Shown here piece by piece: positions 8,455 through 15,385 of a stretch of 64,000 nucleotides of DNA. The notes under the pieces are model-generated. The model searched no databases and was not told the DNA's origin. It was given only the letters and a program-made list of their open reading frames with translations. Both the position numbers and the translations under genes were made by a program. Numbering within the stretch: position 1 is the stretch's first letter; every line of letters starts with the position of its first letter. The stretch comes from Leptospiraceae bacterium (GTDB lineage: Bacteria > Spirochaetota > Leptospiria > Leptospirales > Leptonemataceae): assembly GCA_026418015.1 (NCBI GenBank), contig JAOACE010000016.1, positions 62,001-126,000 of the forward strand, in the 5' to 3' direction.

Positions 8455-8568
8455 TCCAAGAGGGAGGAAGTTGGGTGAGAATCCCACGCTCACGGTGGAA
8501 CTGTGATGCCCAGTAATGGGACAAGCCAGATCTTCCCCGATATGGTAAGCCCGTAAAACTGCCATATC
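8455..8568 (+). promoter_or_regulatory. Cobalamin riboswitch aptamer
   Basis: The core of the cobalamin aptamer is readable in order: GGGAGGAAG, GGGTGAGAATCCCACGC, GTGGAACTGTGA and the B12-box-like AAGCCAGATC at 8523-8532. These match the family's conserved GGTGAGAATCC, CAACTGT and AGCCAGG(AG)AC segments with the usual spacing. A strong hairpin follows at 8538-8568 (arms CGATATGG and CCATATCG), where the distal hairpin involved in the loop-loop contact usually lies. It controls the seven-gene run starting at 8704; in this family, ligand binding normally turns uptake genes off. Confidence 0.9.
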
Positions 8569-8584
8569 GCCTGCCTGTTGGCAG

Positions 8585-8699
8585 AGGGTCCCTCTGGAGT
8601 AATAAACTGGAGGGACTTTCTGCTATCGCAAGATTTGCAAGAAATCTGCAATAGATACGTAAAAGTTCCTCCAGTTATTAAACTTTTAAACCGGAGGAA
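8585..8699 (+). promoter_or_regulatory. Riboswitch expression platform with alternative ribosome-binding-site hairpins
   Basis: Three helices compete. TTCCTCC (8666-8672) is perfectly complementary to the ribosome-binding site GGAGGAA (8693-8699) and would hide it. AACTGGAGGGACTTT (8605-8619) pairs over 15 positions (one G-U) with AAAGTTCCTCCAGTT (8662-8676), which captures the anti-SD and frees the ribosome-binding site; an imperfect inner hairpin (8623-8653) stacks within it. GTCCCTC (8588-8594) pairs with GAGGGAC (8610-8616) and would break that second helix. There is no terminator T-tract, so control looks translational. Confidence 0.7.
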
Positions 8700-8703
8700 A
8701 AAA

Positions 8704-9258
8704 ATGAGAGTTAAAAATTTTTTTACCATTTTAATCGCTTTTGGGTTATTGGTCAATTGTTTTGGCTTGGAGACAGATAAAAAAGATAGTGGATTGGATA
8801 AAAACGCAGAAAACCTCTTACTTGCTGATTATTTAAATAAAACAAATGTCGAATATTTAGAGATTAATGGAAAGTGGAAGGATAATTGGAATACCTATCA
8901 CTATATCTATGCAGAAAAAAATGCTTTTTCTGGTTTACATGGCTTTTGGGAAGGTTTAATAAATCGCGTAATTGTAGAGTTTGATAATAACACAAAAACC
9001 CTCTACGTAAAAGGAATTAATGAACCATCTTGGGCAGATTGCAATGGAAATGGAACAAATGGACAACGTGGTGTAGAATGTTATTCGCGTATTGTATGGA
9101 CAAAATACAATAACGATTACTACTACTGCGAAATTGTATACAACAAAGGTAGTTTAGAGCAAGCAAAAAGTGACCCAACAACCGCAGATAGTTCTAATCC
9201 AGTAAGTGGTGGATGTGGTGGTTTTTCTTGGACAAAATTCGTTCAAAAATTAGATTAA
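8704..9258 (+). CDS. Cobalamin-operon lipoprotein, first gene
   Basis: A 184-aa lipoprotein; the signal peptide ends FGLLVNC. The start is the ATG at 8704, set by the GGAGGAA ribosome-binding site at 8693-8699; an upstream in-frame extension runs through the riboswitch and is not coding. The mature domain has a GKWKDNWNTYHYIYA strand, several Trp/Tyr-rich segments, four cysteines and a DSSNP-SGGCGG end. It is clearly paralogous to the broken gene at 6553. No enzyme motif is seen. Its place immediately behind the cobalamin riboswitch, ahead of a TonB receptor, suggests a surface role in corrinoid capture; this is inference from context. Confidence 0.85.
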   Translation: MRVKNFFTILIAFGLLVNCFGLETDKKDSGLDKNAENLLLADYLNKTNVEYLEINGKWKDNWNTYHYIYAEKNAFSGLHGFWEGLINRVIVEFDNNTKTLYVKGINEPSWADCNGNGTNGQRGVECYSRIVWTKYNNDYYYCEIVYNKGSLEQAKSDPTTADSSNPVSGGCGGFSWTKFVQKLD

Positions 9259-9272
9259 TCAGCGGTAGGAAA

Positions 9273-10136
9273 ATGAAGATCAAAAGCAAATTGATAGGAG
9301 CCCTTCTCTTGGGCTCTTTTTTGTTTTTGGATTGTTCAAAAGCCACCGACAATCAAGATGCTACTCTACTTAGTTTGATCAACCCAAATCCAGAAAATCC
9401 TAGTTCCACTAGCAATACTTCTTCTTTTGTGTTTGTAAATGTTCGTCTGTTCGATAAGGTAACCGAAGCACCAGGAAGTGGTAGTGGTTCTTTTTCGGAT
9501 CCACAGAAAGCCATTAATGGTGTTTTTGGATGTGGTAAAACTTGTGGTTCTTTGGATGTATATTCTCTTAAATCTTCAGCTACTGCAACGTATTGCAAGC
9601 CAAACGAAAAATGTATCGTGTTAGAAGTCGAAAATAAAAAAATCAAAAATGGTAGCGGGATTGATTTTGTTGTGTTCGAAAATCCTTTTTGCCTAGGAGG
9701 TATAGCAAATTGTGGTATATCGCATTTTATGGAACCTGTTATCGTAGAAGTAAGCATTGATGGAATCAACTGGTGTGGGTTTAATCCTCAATATGTAGGA
9801 GATAGTACCAGTGCAAATTTAAACAATCCAAACAATTGGCAACGATTTGCTGGTAGAGAACCAGTAGTTTATCATCAGTCGAATTGGACATATTCCGAAG
9901 AAGATATATTTGATCCAACAATAGCAGGTGGCGATGGTTTTGATCTACAAGATCCTAATTTCGGTTCAAGTGGCGATGGTTGTACTTCTGTTATAAAAAA
10001 TCAAATATTAAGCGATGGATTTATCTATTTACGTTTAACAACTGCATTTTCGCGAGGATTCCCCGTTACGCCGGGTTCTTTTGATCAAGCATCTGATATA
10101 GATGGTGTAATAGCAAAATATGTAACAGATAGATAA
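9273..10136 (+). CDS. Cobalamin-operon lipoprotein, second gene
   Basis: A 287-aa lipoprotein beginning at the ATG at 9273 (the frame is open further upstream, but the signal peptide KIKSKLIGALLLGSFLFLDC sets the start). The mature protein is Gly/Ser/Asn-rich with conserved-looking cysteine pairs and beta-strand segments such as GIDFVVFENPF, PVIVEVSIDGINWCGF and an acidic DIDGVIAKYV end. It resembles 'cell surface protein' genes found beside BtuB-like receptors in other phyla; the exact family is not certain. It sits 14 bp after the first lipoprotein. A terminator-like hairpin lies inside its signal-peptide codons. Confidence 0.8.
   Translation: MKIKSKLIGALLLGSFLFLDCSKATDNQDATLLSLINPNPENPSSTSNTSSFVFVNVRLFDKVTEAPGSGSGSFSDPQKAINGVFGCGKTCGSLDVYSLKSSATATYCKPNEKCIVLEVENKKIKNGSGIDFVVFENPFCLGGIANCGISHFMEPVIVEVSIDGINWCGFNPQYVGDSTSANLNNPNNWQRFAGREPVVYHQSNWTYSEEDIFDPTIAGGDGFDLQDPNFGSSGDGCTSVIKNQILSDGFIYLRLTTAFSRGFPVTPGSFDQASDIDGVIAKYVTDR
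9296..9322 (+). terminator. Intragenic terminator-like hairpin in the signal-peptide codons
   Basis: AGGAGCCC (9296-9303) pairs with GGGCTCTT (9311-9318) over eight positions with one G-U, loop TTCTCTT, followed by a run of T to 9322. It begins about 23 bases after the ATG at 9273. A translating ribosome would cover it, so it could act as a polarity or attenuation element linking translation of this gene to expression of the downstream receptor genes. Confidence 0.5.
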
Positions 10137-10149
10137 ATAGGAGAAAAAA

Positions 10150-10617
10150 ATGATCAAAAAAAAATATAAAATTATTTTATTGATTATATTTACATTAATT
10201 TTTTCTTGCAAAAAAGAAGAAACCAAACAACAAAATAATCATGCTGAATATCGAGTAGATTTTATAATAAAAGGGGATTCCTTTTCTAAGAATCTTAATC
10301 AAACTTTTAGTACAACAAAATCTCTTTTCGAAATTATGATGGATTTAAAAAGTCAAAATCGATTGGATTTTGGGTATACGGGATCAAAAGATACCATTTT
10401 TATTACAGAAATCGATGGAATTAAAAACGAAGGTAGTGGAAAACAAAAAAGGAATTGGATATTCTTTGTCGATGGAAACTTATCAGAAAAAGGGGTTTCG
10501 CAAGTTCTGATCGAAAAAGACACAGAAATTCTCTGGTGCTTTACCCAATGGGAAGAAAAAGAAAAATGTAATCATAAAATAGGAGGTAATGATGAAACTA
10601 ACAACAGAAAAAACTGA
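10150..10617 (+). CDS. DUF4430 (transcobalamin-like C-terminal domain) lipoprotein
   Basis: A 155-aa lipoprotein with signal peptide ending IFSC. Residues about 35-135 match the DUF4430 fold, which is related to the C-terminal domain of transcobalamin and intrinsic factor: a sheet with SLFEIMMDLKSQN, then FITEIDGIKNEG, then RNWIFFVDGNLSEKG and a final acidic/aromatic strand TEILWCFTQWE. In this family the domain is used to hold corrinoids or to assist their uptake at the surface. Its position in a riboswitch-controlled operon with a TonB receptor makes cobalamin binding likely, but binding residues cannot be confirmed by eye. A GGAGA ribosome-binding site precedes the ATG. Confidence 0.85.
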   Translation: MIKKKYKIILLIIFTLIFSCKKEETKQQNNHAEYRVDFIIKGDSFSKNLNQTFSTTKSLFEIMMDLKSQNRLDFGYTGSKDTIFITEIDGIKNEGSGKQKRNWIFFVDGNLSEKGVSQVLIEKDTEILWCFTQWEEKEKCNHKIGGNDETNNRKN

Positions 10618-11161
10618 GACATGGATTTGGCTTGGATTATTTGTTATGATTGGAGTAATGTCGCGATGGATTGAGCATATTCCTAATGTCACTCCCATTG
10701 TGGGCATAGCTTTGTTTATGGCTTATCTGTGGAATTGGTCTTATAGTGTAGTATTTACGGTATCCACACTATTATTAAGCAATTGGATTTTAGGGCATGA
10801 TTTTGATTATGTTCAAGTATCTGTATATCTTGGGTTGTTGTTTCCTTCTTTTTTAGGAAAGTATGTAAAAAAAATAAATTCTTTTTATAAAAAGTATATA
10901 TCAGTAATTGGATTAAGTATTGTTTCTAGTGTATTTTTTTATCTTATAACCAATTTTGCAGTATGGCTTTGGAGTGGAATGTACGAACATACAATTGATG
11001 GACTATTATTTTGCTACGAAATGGCAATTCCATTTTTTCGAAATACACTCTTAGGGGATTTATTTTCTTCTTTGGTAATTTTCGGTATGTATGATTTATC
11101 AAAAATATTTATAAAAAATCATTATTTAATCAAAACCAAACAAATTAAGCCAGTCAATTGA
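10592..11161 (+). CDS. DUF6580 membrane protein, ECF S-component-like
   Basis: A 189-aa inner-membrane protein with about five helices. The opening (SRWIEHIPNVTPIVGIALFMA) and later TNFAVWLWSGMYEHTIDGLLFCYEMAIPFFRNTLLGD segment match DUF6580, a family often encoded beside cobalamin genes and resembling S components of energy-coupling-factor transporters. The ATG at 10592 is preferred over the one at 10589 because AGGAGGT ends at 10587 and would sit too close to the first. It overlaps the previous gene by 26 bp. Role proposed: inner-membrane step of cobalamin or corrinoid uptake; not proven for the family as far as I know. Confidence 0.8.
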   Translation: MKLTTEKTETWIWLGLFVMIGVMSRWIEHIPNVTPIVGIALFMAYLWNWSYSVVFTVSTLLLSNWILGHDFDYVQVSVYLGLLFPSFLGKYVKKINSFYKKYISVIGLSIVSSVFFYLITNFAVWLWSGMYEHTIDGLLFCYEMAIPFFRNTLLGDLFSSLVIFGMYDLSKIFIKNHYLIKTKQIKPVN

Positions 11162-11172
11162 CTGGTTCTTTT
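11150..11172 (+). terminator. Palindromic hairpin between the DUF6580 and TonB-receptor genes
   Basis: CCAGTCAATTGACTGG (11150-11165) is a perfect 16-bp palindrome that can fold as a 6-bp stem with an AATT loop, followed by TTCTTTT. It spans the DUF6580 stop codon and abuts the receptor's ATG at 11173. It could be a weak terminator, an RNA-processing site that sets receptor levels separately, or a DNA-binding site. Confidence 0.45.
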
Positions 11173-13185
11173 ATGAAATTTATCTATCAAACGCTGATTT
11201 TTATTTTTTTCGTACTCTCGATCTATTCTCAGGAATATACCATTATCGTAAAATCCAACAAAGAAACAACTCAAAAAAAAGATGTGATTAACATAACAAA
11301 AGATGAGCAAATCCATTATACCTTAGATAAACTATTAGAAAAAGAAATTGGTTTTTTAATCCAAAAATATGGTGGAGATGGCAGTTATTCTTTGATTCGA
11401 ATTCGCGGAAGTAATGCAAACCAAGTAAACATTTATCTTAACGGTATTCCTCTGAATTTTGCAGCATATAGTGAAGTAGATGTGTCGGATCTAAATGTAT
11501 TTAATTATCAAACCATCGAAGTAGAAAAAAACGGCAATATGACCGGATTAACAGGAAGTTCGATTGGTGGTTCTATCAATTTAATCCCAGATTTCCAAGA
11601 AGAAAAGAATCAAGTTTACGTACAAGGTGGTTCTTATAAAACCTTTGGAGGTGGAATTTTCTATCAACAATTGTATAAACAAGAAAACGAAGAAAGTTAT
11701 TCTGGTGGATGGAATATCTCTGTATATAAAGAAACATCGGATCAAAATTATCGATTTCGAAACCATAATGGAACAATTTATTTTAATACTATCGATGATT
11801 TTAACGATACAAGAAAAAATGCTCAATACAAGAAAACGAGTAGTCTGTTGAATGGTTTTGTTCAGCTAGGTAATACAAAACTACAATTCTTGAACGACAC
11901 CTTTTATAGAAATCATGGAATTCCTGGACCTATAACAAGACAAACTTACAAAACAAAAAGAGAACACTTGCGAAATACATCGGGAATATTTACAGATACA
12001 AAGCATTTCTTCTGGGATAATGTTCGCTTAAAATCGCGAGTATATTATACTTACATTAACAATAATTTTAAAGATCCCGAAAATGAGCTATCTTTTGGAG
12101 CAAATAGTAGTAAAGCGTTCTTACACAACAAAGGGATTCAACTAATGCCACAGGTTTTATTTGATTTTAACAAAGATTTTCTCTACGAAATGAATTTTTT
12201 GTTGGGATACGAAGAAGAGTTTTTTTTCGAAGATAAATACACGAATTTTGGTTTTAAAACAGAAGATGTTCCAGAGAAAAAACGCTATCATTATAGCTTA
12301 CATTTTTCTAATCGGTTGGAATTTTTTGATGGCATAGTAGAATTCATTCCAGAATTTCGAAACGAACAATACAACAATAATTTTTACATAGAATCTCAGA
12401 CAAAAAGGCTTCTGGATCTACAACAATTAGAAAAAGACGAATCAAGAATCAATTTTATCAATGAATCTTATAAACTTTGGATTACTGCATTTAATAACAG
12501 TCAGCATAAACTTAAATTCTTTTTGGATTATCGCGAAGAAAAACGATTGCCTTCTTTTATCGAGCTATTTGGCGAAAAAGGTTCAATTGTGCCTAATTTA
12601 AAACTAAGACCAGAAAGTTCTTTTAATCGCGAAGCAGGCTTTAAATATTCTTTGGATGATCTTCTTTTGGATCTTCGCATTTATAGAAGAGATGTAAAGG
12701 ATTTAATACAGTTTATACCGAACTCTCAGTTTTCTTTAAGAGCAGAAAACATAGCAAAGGCATATTTTATAGGAACAGAAACAACATTAAAATATATTTA
12801 TAAAGAATTATATAAAATATATTTATCGTATAGTTATCAGGTTGCAAGACAATTCAATAAGAATAATTTTTACAACAAAGAAAGCTATATTCCTTTAATC
12901 CCTATGCATACGTATAAAAGTGGTTTGATTCTTTTCCCCAATGGTAAATGGGAATATCATTTTGATGCATTTTACTTTGGTGCTTACTTTAAAAACAAAT
13001 CGAATGATTATTTTTCTTATCAACCACCTAAATGGGTTTATAATACGAGTTTATATTATAAATGGAAAGATGTTTTGACTGTTTTTGTAGAAATTCGAAA
13101 TTTACAGAATCAATTATACGAAGATATTATAGGTTATCCATTGCCAGGAAAAAATTATATCGCAGGTTTAAAATATTTTTTTTGA
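11173..13185 (+). CDS. TonB-dependent outer-membrane receptor, BtuB-like
   Basis: A 670-aa protein with a signal peptide (KFIYQTLIFIFFVLSIYS), a plug domain (about residues 35-145, including SLIRIRGSNANQVNIYLNGIPLN and IEVEKNGNMTGLTGSSIGGSINL) and a beta-barrel ending in an aromatic YIAGLKYFF, the usual outer-membrane sorting signal. Length is normal for this family. I start at the ATG at 11173 because the earlier TTG at 11158 only adds five residues before the signal peptide. The N-terminal EYTIIVKSN stretch may hold the TonB box. The cobalamin riboswitch upstream and the DUF4430 partner argue for corrinoid import. Confidence 0.92.
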   Translation: MKFIYQTLIFIFFVLSIYSQEYTIIVKSNKETTQKKDVINITKDEQIHYTLDKLLEKEIGFLIQKYGGDGSYSLIRIRGSNANQVNIYLNGIPLNFAAYSEVDVSDLNVFNYQTIEVEKNGNMTGLTGSSIGGSINLIPDFQEEKNQVYVQGGSYKTFGGGIFYQQLYKQENEESYSGGWNISVYKETSDQNYRFRNHNGTIYFNTIDDFNDTRKNAQYKKTSSLLNGFVQLGNTKLQFLNDTFYRNHGIPGPITRQTYKTKREHLRNTSGIFTDTKHFFWDNVRLKSRVYYTYINNNFKDPENELSFGANSSKAFLHNKGIQLMPQVLFDFNKDFLYEMNFLLGYEEEFFFEDKYTNFGFKTEDVPEKKRYHYSLHFSNRLEFFDGIVEFIPEFRNEQYNNNFYIESQTKRLLDLQQLEKDESRINFINESYKLWITAFNNSQHKLKFFLDYREEKRLPSFIELFGEKGSIVPNLKLRPESSFNREAGFKYSLDDLLLDLRIYRRDVKDLIQFIPNSQFSLRAENIAKAYFIGTETTLKYIYKELYKIYLSYSYQVARQFNKNNFYNKESYIPLIPMHTYKSGLILFPNGKWEYHFDAFYFGAYFKNKSNDYFSYQPPKWVYNTSLYYKWKDVLTVFVEIRNLQNQLYEDIIGYPLPGKNYIAGLKYFF

Positions 13186-13193
13186 TTGAATGT

Positions 13194-14117
13194 ATGAAGT
13201 TAAAAGCATATCTATTAGTTTTATTAACAACATTTTTTTGGGGATTTACTTTTCATTTAAGTAAGTACTTACTTAAATTTGTTGAACCAATTCAAGTTGC
13301 TTTTTTTCGCTTTTTTTATTCTTCTCTTTTTTTGTTTGTGTTTTTTATCATGGTTTATAAGAAGCGAAATCCAATTTCTTCTAATCGATTTTTTTCTAAA
13401 ATAAAAAATCATTGGAAAAATATATTGTTAATGTCTTCTGCAGGTATTTTTATGTTTAATTTTTTTATTTATAAAGGAATCCATCTTTCCAATCCAGTAA
13501 TAGCAGCGATTATTTCCGCAGCAAATCCAGCAATCACTGCATTGTTGTTAAGGTTTTGGAAAAAAGAACCTCAATCCATTTATACAATCGTAGGAATTGT
13601 AATTGCATTTGTTGGTATTCTTATAACTTTAATGGAATCATTTCGTAGCAATCCATCGATCATGCAACTAATAGATTTTAATGTTGGAAATCTCTATATT
13701 CTGATTGCTACCTTTTCGTGGGCAGTTTATGGCATTTTAGGATATGATTTTTTGAGAAAATATCGCGAAGAGATGAACGAAATCGAATTAACAATTATCA
13801 ATATTTGGGTTGGAACTGGGATGTTATTTTTAGGATCACTAATGGAATTAAGTTTTTTTGATTTATTTCTAAATATTTCTAGGTTGGATGTTTTTTCGGC
13901 TTTGGTATTTATGGGGATTTTTTCTTCGGGTTTGGGATATATCTGGTGGTACGAGAGTATTAAAATTATTGGTACAGCAAAAACAGCGATATTTATGAAT
14001 GTTATACCAATCATGGCAATGCTCATTGAATTTTTTCTTTATCAGAATCTTTCTGTTTATAAAGTGATAGGAGGTTTATGTGTCATCGCTGGTGTCACTA
14101 TTACAATTTATAAATAA
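13194..14117 (+). CDS. EamA/DMT-family transporter in the cobalamin operon
   Basis: A 307-aa, ten-helix inner-membrane protein of the drug/metabolite transporter superfamily, opening MKLKAYLLVLLTTFFWGFTF with a second-half motif GTAKTAIFMNVIPIMAMLIEFF. The ATG at 13194 follows the receptor's TGA by 8 bp; a longer frame through the receptor's end is not credible. EamA proteins are usually exporters of metabolites, so its presence between a TonB receptor and a propeller lipoprotein is unusual; it may move a cobalamin precursor or be a passenger. The last 38 bp overlap the next gene. Confidence 0.85.
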   Translation: MKLKAYLLVLLTTFFWGFTFHLSKYLLKFVEPIQVAFFRFFYSSLFLFVFFIMVYKKRNPISSNRFFSKIKNHWKNILLMSSAGIFMFNFFIYKGIHLSNPVIAAIISAANPAITALLLRFWKKEPQSIYTIVGIVIAFVGILITLMESFRSNPSIMQLIDFNVGNLYILIATFSWAVYGILGYDFLRKYREEMNEIELTIINIWVGTGMLFLGSLMELSFFDLFLNISRLDVFSALVFMGIFSSGLGYIWWYESIKIIGTAKTAIFMNVIPIMAMLIEFFLYQNLSVYKVIGGLCVIAGVTITIYK

Positions 14118-15225
14118 ATTTTATATTATATTTTTATTAATTGGTTTTTTTTCTTGTAAAGATATAAAAAGGCCCGATTTGTTATTGTCTTTACTATTAA
14201 ATCGCGGAGAAATCGGAATTATTACGTCGGATTTTAGTACCTCGGGAAGATTTTATACCATCAATCAATTGGGAATGCTTTCGTTTAGTTATGTTCCCGT
14301 ACATTCTGATGCTGTGGGATTTTATCTAAATAATAGGGTCTATATCTTAAATCGATTAAATCGCGATACAGTACAGGTATTAGACCCTAATTTATTTTAC
14401 AGGACAATTTCTGAGTTTAGCACAGGAAATAGTACAAACCCTCATGGTATTGCAATTTTTAACAATAAAGCATATATAACATTGTACGAAAAGGATTATC
14501 TTTTGGTTGCAGATCTTTTAACCGGAAGAGAAATCAAAAGAATCAGCCTAAGTAGTTATAGTGATACTGTTTCTTTTTTGTATCCAGATGGTATACCAGA
14601 GGCGAGTGGAATCATTTATCTTAACAATAAAATCTATGTTGCACTTCAAAGGTTGGATAGAACGAATCCTTATTTTATCTTTCCAACCACAGATGCATCT
14701 TTTTTGTTAGAGATTGATCCAAATATCGATCAAATCACCAGTTATAAGACTTTTTTATATAAAAATCCTATAAGCAAGTTAAAAGTTTATCATATTACGG
14801 GAGAAGATTGTATCTTTGTTGCAAATGCAGGCAATGTCGGATTTAATTTTGCCATAGATGGTGCAATAGAAGGATATTGTCCGAATTCTCAAATTCAATT
14901 AACTATCTTAAAAGAAATAGAAGTAGGAGGTGACATACTAGACTTTGTTGTGATCAATTCCTCTCTTGGATTTGCATTAGTGGAATATCAAGATTTTAGT
15001 ATGAGTATGATAAAGTTTAACCCAACAACAGGGAAGTATTTAGAAACGATTCTCTATTACAAAAATAATGGTTTTGCTGCTGGATTAGAATATTATAACG
15101 ACCAACTATTTATAGGAGAAAGTTCGCAGTTTCCACTGGTAAGAATTTATCACATAAATAAGAATATTTTTACCAACATTATTCCATTAGAACAAAATCC
15201 AACAGATATTTTTTTGATTCAATAA
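14080..15225 (+). CDS. Beta-propeller lipoprotein, possible BtuG-like cobalamin-capture protein
   Basis: A 381-aa lipoprotein with signal peptide ending LIGFFSC. The start is the GTG at 14080, fixed by TAGGAGGT at 14068-14075 inside the end of the EamA gene. The mature part repeats the YVTN/propeller pattern: short beta blades such as AVGFYLNNRVYILNRLNRD, TVQVLDP, PHGIAIFNNKAYITLYEKD, ASGIIYLNNKIYVALQ and GLEYYNDQLFIGES. Its place at the end of a B12-controlled receptor operon recalls BtuG of Bacteroides, a surface propeller that hands cobalamin to BtuB. Similarity to BtuG itself is not shown here; shared architecture and context are. Confidence 0.8.
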   Translation: MSSLVSLLQFINKFYIIFLLIGFFSCKDIKRPDLLLSLLLNRGEIGIITSDFSTSGRFYTINQLGMLSFSYVPVHSDAVGFYLNNRVYILNRLNRDTVQVLDPNLFYRTISEFSTGNSTNPHGIAIFNNKAYITLYEKDYLLVADLLTGREIKRISLSSYSDTVSFLYPDGIPEASGIIYLNNKIYVALQRLDRTNPYFIFPTTDASFLLEIDPNIDQITSYKTFLYKNPISKLKVYHITGEDCIFVANAGNVGFNFAIDGAIEGYCPNSQIQLTILKEIEVGGDILDFVVINSSLGFALVEYQDFSMSMIKFNPTTGKYLETILYYKNNGFAAGLEYYNDQLFIGESSQFPLVRIYHINKNIFTNIIPLEQNPTDIFLIQ

Positions 15226-15233
15226 AAAAATGC

Positions 15234-15261
15234 TAAACTTTTTTTCCAAAAATTCCGATTT
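15234..15261 (+). promoter_or_regulatory. Candidate sigma-28-like promoter of flaB1
   Basis: TAAACTTT (15234-15241) followed after 12 bp by TCCGATTT (15254-15261) resembles the flagellar sigma factor consensus TAAAGTTT-N11-GCCGATAA, with one extra base in the spacer. It lies about 125 bp ahead of flaB1, which would give a long leader containing the hairpin below. Tentative. Confidence 0.4.
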
Positions 15262-15342
15262 TTTTTGGTTAAACTATTAAGATTGTCTATTGAATTTCCG
15301 AATTTCGATTTAGAGATAATTATAAATATTAAGCAGTAGCCT

Positions 15343-15380
15343 CTTTGTCCAGGGATTGGACAAAGCGATTTCAAGGAGGA
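15343..15380 (+). promoter_or_regulatory. flaB1 leader hairpin and ribosome-binding site, candidate CsrA target
   Basis: CTTTGTCC (15343-15350) and GGACAAAG (15358-15365) form a perfect 8-bp stem with the loop AGGGATT. The segment CAGGGAT equals the core of the CsrA consensus (CARGGAT) and presents GGA in the loop. A second GGA is in the ribosome-binding site AAGGAGGA (15373-15380), the paired-site layout by which CsrA represses flagellin translation in other bacteria. Confidence 0.6.
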
Positions 15381-15385
15381 AGCGA

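Noticed and set aside
8578-8703. N-terminal extension of the first B12-operon lipoprotein into the riboswitch
   Set aside because: The extension lies in structured RNA and ahead of the true ribosome-binding site; the signal peptide starts at the ATG at 8704.
8248-8756. Two leftward open frames across the region between the small lipoprotein and the riboswitch
   Set aside because: They run antisense through the cobalamin aptamer and its expression platform, lack ribosome-binding sites and have no protein-like composition.
11576-11851. Small overlapping frames on both strands within the TonB receptor gene
   Set aside because: Shadow frames without start signals; the receptor frame has plug-domain motifs through this stretch.
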